Shown here: in pieces, positions 45,665-58,890 of the stretch
Position numbering within the stretch: position 1 is the stretch's first letter
Layout of the letters: the number at the start of each line of letters is the position of its first letter
NCBI GenBank assembly: GCA_016169945.1
Contig: JADLSH010000140.1
Location: forward strand, 558,001-622,000
Reading direction: 5' to 3'
Length of the DNA: 64,000 nucleotides
Source of the DNA: Trachythela sp. YZ-2020
Lineage: Eukaryota; Cnidaria; Anthozoa; Malacalcyonacea; Clavulariidae
Notes under the pieces: generated by a model
What the model saw: the letters and a program-made list of their open reading frames with translations, nothing else
Database searches by the model: none
Told to the model about the DNA's origin: nothing
Translations under genes and position numbers: made by a program

Positions 45665-45736
45665 GGGTCTGTCAGGCAATAGACTTGAAACTATTCCAGA
45701 GAATGTATTTCATGGTCTCGTGTCCTTACGTTCCCT
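45665..45736 (+). CDS. 72-nt leucine-rich-repeat exon, copy 2
   Basis: Same acceptor, donor, length and phases as the exon at 36,316. It encodes GLSGNRLETIPENVFHGLVS plus LRS. Two differences from copy 1 change the protein: GAT to GAG (Asp to Glu) and the last partial codon AT to CT (Met to Leu if the following base is G). The conservative changes and intact splice sites in both copies are compatible with use of both exons in one transcript. Confidence 0.8.
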
Positions 45737-48700
45737 GTAAGTACCTCGTTTTCTATATAGTTTGATATTACTTCTTATTGACCCTTACCCAGGATAAACA
45801 ATCCTTGTGAGAGAATCCAGAGTAACTCGACAAAACCTCACGAGTTGACTCCATATTTTTACGCGACTATAAACCTACAAGACGAACTTAAGCCACTTGG
45901 ATTTCAGAGGTCCCAGGCCCTTGCGCTGACTACAGTATATTGGCCAAGGTCTTCTTCATCCTAGGCGGTTAATAGCTGCATACGCGAACTCTAAAATAGA
46001 AATTGAAATCATGAAAAAATTGACATTTCTGCTAATACAGACTCTCAATGTAATATTTGAATTAAAAAATACTGACTAAGTCCCAGATATTCGTTGTGTA
46101 TATAGTTATTTTATACACAATTCATTGACAAATTGCTTCGGAAAGACACAAAACATCGGAACTGAGATCAGCACTGCATGAGGTTCCCAAATTAATAATA
46201 TGTTCTGAGCGAAGAATTCCGCATAACCTACCTATTTCCACACACTTCACTCATAAACGTGATTATTACGATGATAATCAATAAAAAAGGCCTTTTTATA
46301 CGATAGCTTTCTACTTGTCATATAATTATGTATTGTTGCCTATACCACCAGATTTCAAACCTACAGTCCTTTAAAAATCTGCTCTGATTGGCATGCAGGT
46401 CGCAAGAATATCTTGAAATAATGCTCTTTATAAAGTACCTTACGAGTTATATTGTTAATATTCAATCTTTCTTACGTCCAACTATCGTATCAAAGGTCCT
46501 CCATGACAAGAATAATTTGGATGTGCCATCTCGTCGCATAATCTTTTTTAAGTCAATTATGTCAATATTTCATCCCCGAACTCACGTTCTAATGTTGATG
46601 ATCCTCGTAGTTACAAAACAATTTTTCTAAATGTAACAATGTCCATAGTTTCGCAACGTTATTATCGTGCTATTTTGTATTTGTGTGTGGTTATGTAATA
46701 CTGTAAATATGGCGAATTAGGCAAATAGATAAGTACATATTCTTGTTTGGATTCGTGACTCATTAAAGGGGAGAATGAAGTTTTTAATCTGTTGGAATCT
46801 GTTTTGCAAAAGACCAACTTCTACATTTGTTTCCCATATGGTGGAAAATTTTTATTATTATAGATAAATGTATAGAAACAAGGTTGCGAGTGATTGATTG
46901 ATGATTGATTGAATCATTGAATGATTGGTTGATCAATCCAGTGTTCTAAATTGAGAGGAAGTGCGCAATTTTTAAGGAGGCCAATTCCTAAATAAGCTTA
47001 ACGTTGCAATACCAGGGAGTGATACTTACTACAGATTCCACAGATATGCATGATGACCCAGAACAGGAATCTTTGATATACCGTGATGCATTGCGGTTTT
47101 GCACATATTAATACTTATTATCAATTCGTCGGAGCGAGTCGTTGATTCTTCGGTTGGCGCTGTCGCGATGACAACGTCAACACAAAAGTAAAGTATAAAC
47201 GATTATAAACGTACAGGCATTTTGATTTTTATTCCCAAGCTAAGGTAATTAAAATTTTACTAGTAACAATGCATATTATTTTCAATACCAGGTATAAATT
47301 ATTTGATATATAAAAACTTAAAATGATAGACATGAAAGTTCCCCATCTGATATTTCAATGGACAACATTTATATTAATATTAAGTGTTGTTGTCAATGTT
47401 GTGTGAATATTATATTTGTACTCTGTTGCATACAATTGCATTAATATAATTGCAATACAACCATCAGACAAAGGATATTTTCAATTTGGACTGGTTTACT
47501 GACAGTAAATAAAGCATATGTAATACAATATATTAACTGTTTTGTGTCTGTGTACTGCACTATTGTTTTTCAAAAATATTCAAAATTGAGATTCATATTC
47601 ATCGATCAGGTAATTGCATTGATGATAAATACCTTCCAACAAGTATTTAAATGTTATGATCTTTAATTGTAGGAAGAAATGTCAAAGAAATGTGTACATC
47701 ATGTATATTGTATGAATCTAAACGGACAGCCGGACAGATGCTTACAAAACAATTAATTCAATGAAAAATCCCTGGGCTAGCACACCACCATCTGAGATGT
47801 AATGCTTTATGTTACAAAGGAGCTAATTACAGTGAAGATTTCCTGACAACATGCATGGACTATTTCAAGCCAGCCAAGGTACCTCAGATTGGTTTACGGT
47901 CATTATTGTTTTGCAGATGAATGAACATCGAAAGTTACTGAACTTGACAGATTCACCCCAAGCCAAAATAGACATAAGATAAAATCTCATCCCTCATAAT
48001 AATACAACATAAATTTTTAAATATACAATAAAATAGGTGGGTTTTAACTAAGTGTATTTTGTTGTGCTAAATGCTAATGTGATGGTCAATTTCAGATGTA
48101 TGAGAGCAAGCTAGAAACTGATGTCTAACAACTACTGTACATTACATGTACTTTCTACCAAACACATGACCAATATATCTAACTCAGCCACCATATACTG
48201 CCCTGTTGCACTTAATGAACACACCTATAAAGACAAATATTTATCAACAACATTAAATCACAGGCTACAACAGTGTATTTAATTATTCATCGATTAGGTT
48301 CAGTTAGAAGTTAAAGCACAACATGTTGTAATTAAAATCTTAAAATTATATCATGGACAAAAATACATAATTTTTAAACTAATGGTATATTTTTAAATTA
48401 CTTAAGATTAATCTCTGAGATGGACTGATATATAAGGTTGAGAGTATTGGACAATAATCTAAGGAGTTGTGGATATTAATGCCTTTACCTTAAAGCAAAA
48501 CAAATTTGTTGCTAGAGGGCCAATTTTTATATAAACATCACTATAGCACCAGAGTGCATTGGGAAAACCCAGTGGGCCCTGCTTTTAAGGCTCCTTTGGG
48601 CCCCTTGAAATGGGCTTTTACGTACGACTCAAAAAGTATAGGATCCCCCTTTAGCCCAGACCCATCTGAGGTAGCCAGTCTGCTCCTGTCTATGTACTAT

Positions 48701-49773
48701 TTAAAACACGAACAGGAGTGCTTTATCAGTGTTTTAAATGGCTTAAAAACGACCCATCTTATGAGTTCATTGGCGAAGTAATTTTAAAAATAAATATTGT
48801 CTAAGCCGAGAAAATCAAAGCTAAATTTTATGTAAATCAACATGATTTTTTATCACATATAAAACCACTGACACGGTAGTGATTTCCTTTGTCTTTTCCT
48901 CATGAATTATTAATGAGTTTTTTTTATGCATGCATGTAAACTGCTCGCTGTAGTTTATATGCCGATTTTCTCACACAGATATATCAAAGTTACATAATGG
49001 CTGGTTTCTATTTAGTCGTAACTGTGAACATATCAAGATGGCCAATGTAACAGAGTGGCGATATATCTCTACTAGGTAGAGTAAAAACTGGTTTATATAG
49101 AGCACACAAAAGACAAGACAGATCCACACTATTTCTCATTTTCGAACATGACTTAGTCATAACAGTTACAACCAAATGGAAAACAGGCATAAAATGCAAA
49201 CTGTCTAAGGCACTGTAAAATGATAACAGTGCTTCAAAACCTTATTATAAAGCCAATTTATAGATCACATTGTATAAATTTAAGTTAAATTAATGAGACA
49301 ATATATTAAATTGAGGTTTGTTTTACTATCCAGCAAGTGGGAAAAGCCTGTCAACACACCAAAATTACAAGACAATATTTCTGATCAAAGTTCAAAGTAT
49401 GTCCAGACACGTGCAATACGAATGCAATCTGCTCAGTCAATCGAATGACTCTACGGCCAATTATATTTCAATGACAATGGGCAAAGCGCGCTATATAACG
49501 TCAAGCGTGCCAATTTGTAGCTTGCACCGCCGACGTATATGACAACATTCCTGTCCTGACTCCGTTGTGTACCTGAATTTGAGTACTAGATCCTGATTGA
49601 CTTGCTGTTAAGACTAAACTTAGATCAAATCTGATTGGATATCGCGTGAACGTTTGAAAACCAGCCTGTTTGCAGGCTTTAGGATAATCGGCGCGTAGCT
49701 TGCGTGTTGCAATGCAAATCCAAATTGTACATACTTTATAGTTGATTATGGTATTAGAATATATCATTTCTGT

Positions 49774-50756
49774 ATGCATTATTCATGTGTATTATGTTCA
49801 CGAGATATTTTTAAGCACGAGGAGAGATATCTTGTCGAAGGTAAAGGAAAATTTAATGTTTAGATCAACTGTCAGATATCGAAAGTGCGATTCAAAAAGC
49901 ATACAATTCCAAAGAAACGATTAGTTCATCAGCCACGAAGAGACACGGTGAGGACAGGCTGGACAGCGAACTATCGTCGTTCACAACACGGAAGAAACAG
50001 CGTCCACTGCCTACAATTTTAACTCCAGCACGGGAAAATATATAGCGAAATTGACAGCCTTTTGAGGTGCTAATTTCTCCACTGCGTGCACAGAATTCAC
50101 AGAGAACGGTCGCGACGGATGATGACGCAACAAACCTACAGCAAGCAAATCAAGATGTTGATGGTACAATTAAAGTCAACTGGCCAACGCGAAATGCCGA
50201 GCGAAAGCTCCCAACTGACTTGGATTCGCTCGGGAAAATACTTTTGAGAGGCACATATAAACAAATTGCCAATGCTGCCTGGAAAAACCCGTCTATTAAA
50301 AGCAACCTGACTGACAAGGACATTGAAAGAGAGGCTACTGGCTCTTGTTCAAGAAAGAATCCATCTTGCCATTGGACAACTGACAAGAGAAGCATGATGT
50401 TATTTTCAATGGAAAAGGTGTCGAATGAGTTCAAAGAGAGAGCACTTCATTCAGTTATATCTGCTGCAAGCATTAACAGATGCAGTAAAGCAACCAAGGA
50501 GAAGCCTCATTTTGCTGCAATAGCAATGGCAGCTGCTATATGCTTGAAAAATCGATCAAGATATATGACTGCTGTGCAGCTACTGGTGACAATATTTATT
50601 TATCACTCTAATTGGATGGTAGGTATAGAATATTACATTATGGGGCATTGGGGATTAAGTAGCATTGCACTCTACGTTGTTACCGTAATATCTCCAATAA
50701 ACCACCCCCCCAATATGCCCCCAAATAAGCCCCCTGCCCATAGGCCCCCTCTCTAA
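49774..50756 (+). pseudogene. DUF6589-like transposon protein, N-terminal exons (unit 2)
   Basis: Exon 1 begins at about 49,774 with the same Cys-pair segment but has a 1-nt deletion at about 49,859 that stops it. Exon 2 (50,067 to about 50,620) is open where unit 1 is shifted, lacks three codons near 50,315, and ends at the same G/GTAGGT donor; the frame beyond to 50,756 is intron. The third exon (from about 51,117) is open where unit 1 has a stop. Each copy is thus broken at different places. Confidence 0.5.
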
Positions 50757-51511
50757 TACCCCACTCCTTTAGATGAAAAAATGTATTAAGCACCCTTTTC
50801 TAATATGTCCCATCTAATAAGCGAGTAAGCCCCTGCCCCATTTTCTTTTTTCATATGCATGGTAATGTGATTGAACAAAATTATATAATGTTACGGAAAA
50901 TTATAAGACGCACCCTTTTAAATATACTCCCGTCGCCCAAGGTTCCAGAAAAAATAGTGACATTACGGGCCAGATGATTTAAGTGGACAGTGCTGCCACT
51001 CAATGGTTGATATTGTATATTCTTGTACAATCATATTTGGTATATGATGACAATACATAATATGTAATCTAAAAATAGCAATTCTATTTAAACTTGCCTA
51101 TTTATATCCTTTTAGAATACACTAGCTGGACTAAGTCCTCTAAGAATAACAAGTCATACTTATGTATATAAGAAACTTGGCGAGTTTGGTGAAGACTTCA
51201 ACAAGAATATCTGTTAGTCTGTCCAGCAACAGGAGGAGTTGTTTACCTGTTGGAGAAACTAATCTAATGGACGATATATTTATATATCTCATTATATAGT
51301 TATTTTCATGCAGGGTAATCCAAGAGGAACAAAATAACAATTCTATCGCTGGAAATGTCCTTGCTTTATTGTCATGCTGGATATATGTTCTTACTTTATT
51401 TATGCTGGATAATTAATCCAAGAGGAAAAAACGAGCAATTTTATTGCTGTGAATGATCATGTTGTATATATCTAAACTTGTTGATGTTGAATAAAGCTTT
51501 TGGTTCGGGGG

Positions 51512-51886
51512 TTGAAGTGTTCCAAATTATCAACTTCATTGGCCATAGACTCAGATTATTTTATGGAAATATGATCAGTCGAATCGTAAGGACTGTCCAG
51601 GGATTATCATCCATTGGTTCAGGTAATGTCGGAGGGGGTCGCTAACTTGATGACAGGGCTCTATCGGGGTTTTTACCCCTACGGCATTCAGTCTCTCCTA
51701 GCGATTCTCACGTATACCCCGCAGGATGAAAACATAAGGCTAGAATGAGTCTTTGGGTTGACCAGAGTATAAATATTGGTTCTCTTCAGTCTTCATCTCA
51801 AACCCGTTCTCCCACAAATTTGGTGTGTGTTTAATTTATTTACCGGTGTATTTTAGTATATAATCTGCTTGGAGCATTAATTCAAG
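51512..51886 (+). repeat. R2 repeat, unit 2
   Basis: Fourth copy of R2, with GAGCATTAA instead of GATCATTAA at its end. Confidence 0.85.
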
Positions 51887-53868
51887 GTTAGCTAAATTAA
51901 GTACTGCTAGATTAGTAATATAATAGTTTTCAGACAAGGAACGTTCTATCCCATAAACTTGACTTTTACCACTCCAGTAGTGCTTTGTCTACAATATAAA
52001 GAAAAGCGAAAAACATCTCAGTTGATATCCTTGGGTTAAAATTAATATTTTGTAACTACTTCAAACTCAAGGAGTTGTTTACATAGTAGCTATGTAATAC
52101 GATTGACATTGTGCATACTATGTATAGACCCTAATAAAAATTTCTAAATTATTTTCTCTACACTATTTTAATGGATAATACATATAAATTTGTGCTTAGA
52201 AACACAAAGTTTATGTGCGTATGGTTTTTGAACAAATCACTAATCGAAGCAGAGCGATCTAATTAATTGCACATTTTAATTAGCAGCTTGAATGCCACAA
52301 AATACCCCATTTTCAAAAAAAGATCCCTCGTTGGTTTCTGCATTCTTTTTTGATTTCTTGGTATTGATTGATAGAGAAGCTCTTCATAAATACAGTGATG
52401 TTATTTTTGTTAACCTTTCCGTGAAAAAGTTTAAAAAACTCCAGCATATTTCAAAGCTATTTTTACACCTTGCGTAGTAACCCGAAAATTAGGTCAATGC
52501 ATATGTAAATTAATATAACTAAAGCACATCGTAGAAAGAAAACAAAATTAAAACCATGAAATATCATGTACATACTACAATAATTTCAACGCGCACCTTT
52601 AAAATTGGTGATTTTCAAAGAGAAAATACTAAGTAAAATCAGCAATTTTCTCGCCGCTTTTGGCAAAAATCTTGATTTCGAAAAAAAATCAAGCGCAGTG
52701 CATTGTGGCATACTGACGATTCCTCCTCTGACTTGTGATCCATGAACGCGTTCTTCTGGAATTGTCTTTTGTTAGAGTATTAATGGCCATTAATGGCCAA
52801 CCGTTTCCTTTAAAGAGTAAATCGTCTGCCATTAGATAGGTAAGAAATGATGATGGAGAGGGATATACACATTTATTTTTTTAGGTCCGCAACTCCAGGT
52901 CCGTAACTAAATTCAAGCCTCCTAATTGGCTGCTTACGAGGTCCGTATCACACGATACGGACCTCTCGCGTTTTTGTGCCAAAATAAACATAGGAGTGAA
53001 GACGATTTTTAAATTTAAAAAAAAATACCATAAAAATAGTGAAAATGGAAAAATAAATTGATTTTACTTATATGGACTTCGTACTAAGCAGAAGGTACAC
53101 TGGAATTAACTATATTCTGAAAAAAATGCGGAAAAATGGACAAAATATTTGTACTGTATTTGTTTTGTTTTATAAAACCTCATGCAGTATTCAGCATTTC
53201 AGCTACCCTTAAAAGAAGAAAAACAAACGTTCAGCATTTCAGCTAGCCTTCGAAGTAGAAAAATAAACGTTTAAACAGAATTGAAAGATTTGAAGATGAA
53301 ACTTTTTCTTGATCATAATATTTGAAAACATACGTTCCACTGCAGTACATTGATTTGTTGACTCAATTGTGTCACATATTTTTCATAAACAATGTCAACA
53401 AGAAAGTGTTTTCGCCAAGTTAAATTAAGGCTGCGTGTTAAAAAAATATTTTTCAAACTTGTTATTATCGTAAAACAACAAGACAGGTACAAAATTGTAC
53501 TTCTTCGTTGTCTTTCGAGTAGAAAAGCGTCGATTTAATTAAAACCAAATTATATTTTTGTTATGTTTTTGATCGGCAAAGGCAAAGTAAGGGAGCACGA
53601 ACCTTTTCTTGCCGGGAGATGTTACATCCCGGGCGGAGAGAGAGGGGGTGCGCACGAGATCGAATATGGTCAGTGGAAATCGTTTGAATAAATTAGCTAT
53701 GACCCGCAATAACCCTGAACATCCCCCAATAATAATTTTCTCGCGCCATTTTTCAAAAAGGAATTTCCCTCAGTGGCTTTCCCTGGCTTTTCCCTTTGCG
53801 TTATGGCGGAGGTTAAACCTCTCAGAGATCTTGATGGCCGAGACTTCCTTCATTGCTGGGCGTAGGCG

Positions 53869-55694
53869 CGTTGGAGATTTAAAATGCCAATTTTCTGTTT
53901 ACAAAATGTTCTGTAGCAGCATAAGTCTTTCAGAAATTGGTTTATATGAGACATTGTTTGTTAAGAATATTGAAGTCCTAATATGTTGTTAGGATTTTTG
54001 ATTGAAAACGGCAGACTACAATCACTTTCAAAAGTTGTTGGGACACCTGCAGTTTTAGGGCATAGGTCAATCTGTACACTTGTAATACACATTGGTCTCC
54101 CTTCCCTCACCCCCCCTCCCCAATCAATGTTGGTTTCGCAATTGTAAGACCATACCCCGTCAAATATGATAATATTTTGGACACAACATTGAATAGGGGG
54201 CGGGGGGATCGACGTTTGTCAATATAATAGGTATTTGGGACATCTGTCCCAACACATTTGAAAAGGATTGTCTGAACACTATACCCCAAATTTTTATTGT
54301 ATATTTCAAAATAACTGGCAAAGAATGCTTTAAGGGCGATGTATTTATTTCTATATTGTGCATAGCAGATGTAATACAACATCTCTAACCACTCCAGTTC
54401 GTATGAAATTGGAAAAGTTAATAATTAACAGAATATATGGGCGTTTGGGTATAGCATATTTAATTCCCTAAGGTTTATTGTGTTTTAGCTTTTATCAATT
54501 ACGCCCAAAACTATTGAATTATTTAATGTGGTGTGGTAGTTAAACCAGACTATTTTGGTTTCATTATCTTACATTTAGGGATAGTTTATCGCATAGCAAT
54601 AGACTTCCGGCAATGGATCAGCCAACTGCTAAATTGGGTACTCAAACCAAGCAAGCGCTTAGTTGAACACGAGTAGTTAATGTGACAGTGTACATCTATC
54701 TAGAGCAGAATTCTCAGATGGAATTGTCTCCCCATGGCTCTCGTACCGCCCATGAAGGATCACTCAGATGGTAGTAAATTTGGAGGTACCTACGAAAAGA
54801 GGTGGTCACTTGGACATAGCTATAACTTCAAGCACTACGTTTATTGTAGACAACCATTATACATTGCTTTGGGCACCAAACAACGCGCCACGGGTGATTG
54901 AACTGATATGGTCATCACCATGGTGATGCAAGTCAGCTGGGGCCTTTCGGATATATTTTATGTACAATTTATTCGAATCCTAGAAAATCAACAGAAAGAT
55001 GTGAGAGCATGTAATTCATGTTTTTCTAAACTTATTATCAACAATTCTACCTCCGCTGTTGGGTCAAACCAATGTTAATTGTATGCGCAAGCTATCCAAA
55101 TAAGCTTTTTCCGGAATAGACGATTGCCATCAAAGTAGCATCGGTTGACACATCGGTTGACACTATATAAAAATGAAATAACGAGCCACTGAAATGCTTT
55201 TAAAACAGAACAAGGCTGAGAATAATATGTTGAGAATATCTAACAATGTGTTTGCTAAGTCATTAAAGAGTTTAAATGTGATTAAGCCAAATTTTGGAGC
55301 GGTTGACACTTTTTTATATAAATATATCTGATATTCTATAGTGATTTTTAGAGTTGAGTGTCAATCGATACACTTGACACAATTTTACATACTTTTTGGG
55401 AAAGAACAACCAGTAATATATCAATACAGGCTCCCTAAACACTTTCTTTTAGTAGTTACTGTGGGAAAATTGAATAGGATTTAATAGCATGACTAGTTTA
55501 TTTTTGTAACTTTTGCTATTATCGGTCAAGTGTCAACTACGCTATTGTCAGCCAAATTCACGAGGTTAAGGAAACGAAGGGACGAATGGGAACTTTATGT
55601 ATGAGTTCCCTAAATCGTTCCACTCACCATGTTGAATCGCGTGGGCACCCTCTCTCTCCGCCCGGGATGTAACGTTTCCCGACACTGTACCGCA
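53869..55694. other. Unique stretch between unit 2 and a LINE
   Basis: No gene supported. A short segment at about 55,645-55,680 (TCTCTCCGCCCGGGATGTAAC) is the reverse complement of one near 53,625-53,645, so a piece of the unit end is present in inverted orientation. Confidence 0.4.
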
Positions 55695-56806
55695 GGAGAT
55701 TTTATGTAACAAGCTGAAGATACTACCTATAAACCCTTATATTATAAACTGGGTCATTAATTTCCTAACAACTAGACGGCAACGAGTTGTTGTCGATGGC
55801 ATAAAAACGGAGTATTTACCTATAAATCGTGGGGTCCCTCAAGAAAAGTATTGGGGCCAATCTTGTTTTCAATCATGATCAATGACATAAGACCTGTCTC
55901 ACCTTCTAACCTAATCGTCAAATTCTCAGATGATATTAATTTAGGGGTCCAAGTTACAAAAGATAATGACACTTCGGTAATAGAAACTAAAAATATTAGC
56001 AACTGGGCGGATACTAACCGTATGAAACTGGACTATAAGAAGACATGGGAGATGGTTATACACGGAAAAATATCATGTCCATTCCTGAGCCGTTAGCTAC
56101 GATATCTCGTAAAAGCTGGTTAAAAATTCTTGGGGTAACGTTCCAAGATTATTTGGGATATGCATTTTGATGAACTTATGACCAAAGCCTGTAATAGAAT
56201 GTACATTGTCCGGATTTATAAATACTACGGGTTTTCCAGGAAAGAGTTGGATCTTCTTTTTCATAGCCTCATTCTATCAATACTAATCTTTGGCATAAAA
56301 GTTTGGGGATGTGCGTCTTACTCCAAGTCTCTAAATCAAATTGACAAATTTTTAAATCGCTCATATAAGTATGGATATCTTCTTCAACAGTTATCTATTG
56401 TGGACATTTTAAATACAAGAGATAGACAATTATGGGGAAAAATTACCACAGATCCTAATCATGCCTTACATGTCTTGCTGCCACCTAAACGCCAATTGGA
56501 ACTACGTAATCGCGGACGCGATTATGAACTACCGAGTGTTCGCACAGAAAGATTGAAAAGGGTGCTTTTAAATAGATGTCTTTTTAACATTGTATAACGT
56601 CATAATGAGAATATTTTCGAGTAATAGTAATATACATTATAATTATATTATTCATAATATAATTTTAGCAGTATCTTAATAATCATTATACTATATTTTA
56701 ATTAATTCTGTAGTTAAGTTTTATTTTGTAAGCCCACACGTTTGTTGTGAGGCGTTGCCATTTAAATTGGTTAATAAAGATTAATAATAATAATAATAAT
56801 AATAAG
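55695..56806 (+). mobile_element. 5'-truncated LINE with (TAA)n tail
   Basis: Starts inside RT and ends with (TAA)n at 56,782-56,806. It sits exactly where the partial repeat copy starting at 56,808 should be preceded by its LRR exon, so it may mark the loss of that exon. Confidence 0.85.
55700..56597 (+). pseudogene. LINE reverse transcriptase C-terminal half, frameshifted
   Basis: Frames about 55,700-55,850, 55,851-56,096 and 56,160-56,597. Seen: INWVINFLTTRRQRVVVDG, a GVPQ motif broken by a frameshift at about 55,845, GPILFSIMINDI, KFSDDINLGV where motif C is FSDD instead of the usual FADD or YADD, then thumb and the C-terminal segment (ILSILIFGIKVWGCAS). Another frameshift lies at about 56,100-56,160. 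Dead copy. Confidence 0.75.
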
Positions 56807-56807
56807 C

Positions 56808-58275
56808 TATCCTTGTGAGAGGATCCAGAGTAAGTGGACAAAACTTATCGCGTTGACTCCATCTTTTTACCCGACTTTAAAACCACGGCGCGAATTTAAG
56901 CCAGCTAGTATTTCAGAGGTGGAATGCGCTTGCTCTGCCTATCCAGTGTTTTCGCCAAGGTCGTCGCCATCGTGGGCGGTGAATATTTGTGCGAACTCTA
57001 GGATAGAAAGTGAAATCAAGAAAAATATTGACATTTCGGCTAATATATAGACTCTCATTGTATTATTTGAATTGAAAACTACTATCTAAGCCCCAGATAT
57101 TCGTTATGCATATAGTTATTTTATGCACAATTCATTGGCAAATTCTATCAGAAAACATCGGAACTGAGATCAGTACTGAAGTTGCCCAAATTAATAATAT
57201 GTTCTGAGCGAACAATTCCGCCAAACCGATCTATTTCCACACAACTCGCAAACGTGATTATTATACGATGATAATCAATAAGAAAGGCCTTTGTACGATA
57301 GCTTCTACTTGTCATGTATGCGGTATTGTTGACTATACCACCAGATTTCAAACTTTCGGTCTTTTACATAATTGTCTGATATTGGCATGCAGAATATCTA
57401 GACAAGATGCTTTTTGCAAAGTAACTCACGAATTATAGTTAACTTTGAGCGTTCTTACGTCAAACTATCCGCATTCCCTGACATACATTCTCGTTCCAAA
57501 ATGCAGAACTGTAAGGTGTAAAAAGTCCTTCATGACAAGAATAATTCGAATGTGGAGCCATCTCGGTGATGAATTGCATTTACCAACCCACAATCGTTCT
57601 TCATTTTAAGTCAATTATGTCAGGGGCGCAGGAAGCGGGGTACCGGGGAGGCCGTGGGGCCGCGATCCTCCCAATATTTTATAAATGGGGGCCGGAATAG
57701 CTTTATACCCCCCCCCAAAATAATTGAATTTAAAAAAAATTCCAGCAAGTAGCATAAGCTCACAAATCATAATGAAAGAGTTAATGAAAGGGCTTAACGA
57801 GAGAGGTAGAGAAGACTCTGAAAATGCCATTTCCGACGATCTAGAGACTCCAAATTTTCAAGGCGGTCCCCATAAGTTTAACAAGCCTCCTACGCTCCTG
57901 AATTATGTTCAATATTTTGTCTCCCAACCCACGTTCTAATGTTGATGATCATCGTAGTTGAGGATCAAGTATTACAACTATAGTCTCCATATAGTCTCAC
58001 AACGTCATTATCGTGCTGCATGTACGTAACGAAATATACAGCTGTTAGTTGTTTAGTGTGTTATCACTTACTGACAACAATTGTAGTTCTAATTCAATAA
58101 TAGTTTCCTATCAATTGCCAGTTGGTCCCGCAGTAATTGGCTTACGCTAGCTGTTGCCGCGGATTCCCGGCTATGTGATTATGTAATACTGTAAATAGGG
58201 CGAATTTGATAAATAGATAAGTAGCTATACATTCTTGTTCGGTTTCGTAACTCATTAAAGGGAAGAATGAATTTA
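56808..58275 (+). repeat. Older partial copy of the 9-kb unit (part following the LRR exon)
   Basis: Aligned by eye with about 36,450-37,440 and 45,800-46,790: both contain CCTTGTGAGAG, GCGAACTCTA, GTAATACTGTAAAT and GACTCATTAAAGGG in order. It is much more diverged than units 1 and 2 are from each other and has private insertions, for example about 57,615-57,950. Confidence 0.75.
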
Positions 58276-58339
58276 ATTAGTTTAACCCATTAAGAACACG
58301 ACAATTTCACCTTGACAAGAAAAATCATCTGCAAAGTAG

Positions 58340-58890
58340 GGCGCTTTGTTGCTCAACGAGTTACAGTGACGCATTAATGTACAAGGGCATATAATGCGTG
58401 ACATTGTCCGGCATCAAGGAGCAATATAATTCAACAGAGCAAATTGGATAATTTTTAAGCTTACTAGCGTTATATAGCAAATAGCCTCTGCACTGCTATA
58501 TTATTATTTTCGTCAGGCGTACAGCAGTTCATATTTGTTATCAAGGGAAATATCATATTTGCTATCGAAGAAAGATGCTGGATTAGTTCCGCATTTCATG
58601 GGTCATATGTGGTATTTGATTATGACGCAAGCAAACATTGAACAAACACACCTGCTATGACTTGCAATATTAGGTACTGATACACCTATATAATTTTGAA
58701 TATGTTGTAATACACTTGCCAAAGCACACAAATAGTTCTTGCTATAGCACTCAGGAAAGGTTGACATGATTTTACAATATTAATAATATATACTTCCGAT
58801 TTGTTTATGCAATAGACAGCATTCCTTCAACATAAATTGTAATTTCCAAGCTGCTGCTGAATTATTGCGGGCTCGCCAGCTTAATGACTT
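58340..58890 (+). repeat. Older partial copy of the unit (part preceding the LRR exon)
   Basis: Matches about 35,655-36,175 (TTACAGTGAC, ATTAATGTACAAGGGCAT, ATTTTGAATA.GTTGTAA) and runs a little into the segment present only in unit 2 (45,055 onward). It follows the copy at 56,808, so the remains of two successive ancestral units lie head to tail with the 37.4-44.7 kb equivalent missing between. Confidence 0.7.

Larger units (their letters stand above)
49252..51886 (+). mobile_element. R1-ORFs-R2 element with DUF6589-like gene, copy in unit 2
   Basis: Same arrangement as at 40,120: R1 at 49,252 to about 49,520, coding exons, R2 at 51,512-51,886. It was present before the 9-kb duplication, since both units hold it at the same place. 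Confidence 0.65.
44773..53868 (+). repeat. Segmental tandem duplication, unit 2 (about 9.1 kb)
   Basis: Collinear direct repeat of unit 1 without any spacer. It keeps the 45,055-45,527 segment missing from unit 1 and lacks unit 1's hairpin and 212-bp duplication. The right edge is set where similarity ends after CTTCCTTCATTGCTGGGC. Confidence 0.93.

Noticed and set aside
53609..53992. 127-codon plus-strand frame at the right end of unit 2
   Set aside because: The matching unit 1 region is not open over the same length and no domain is seen; probably chance.
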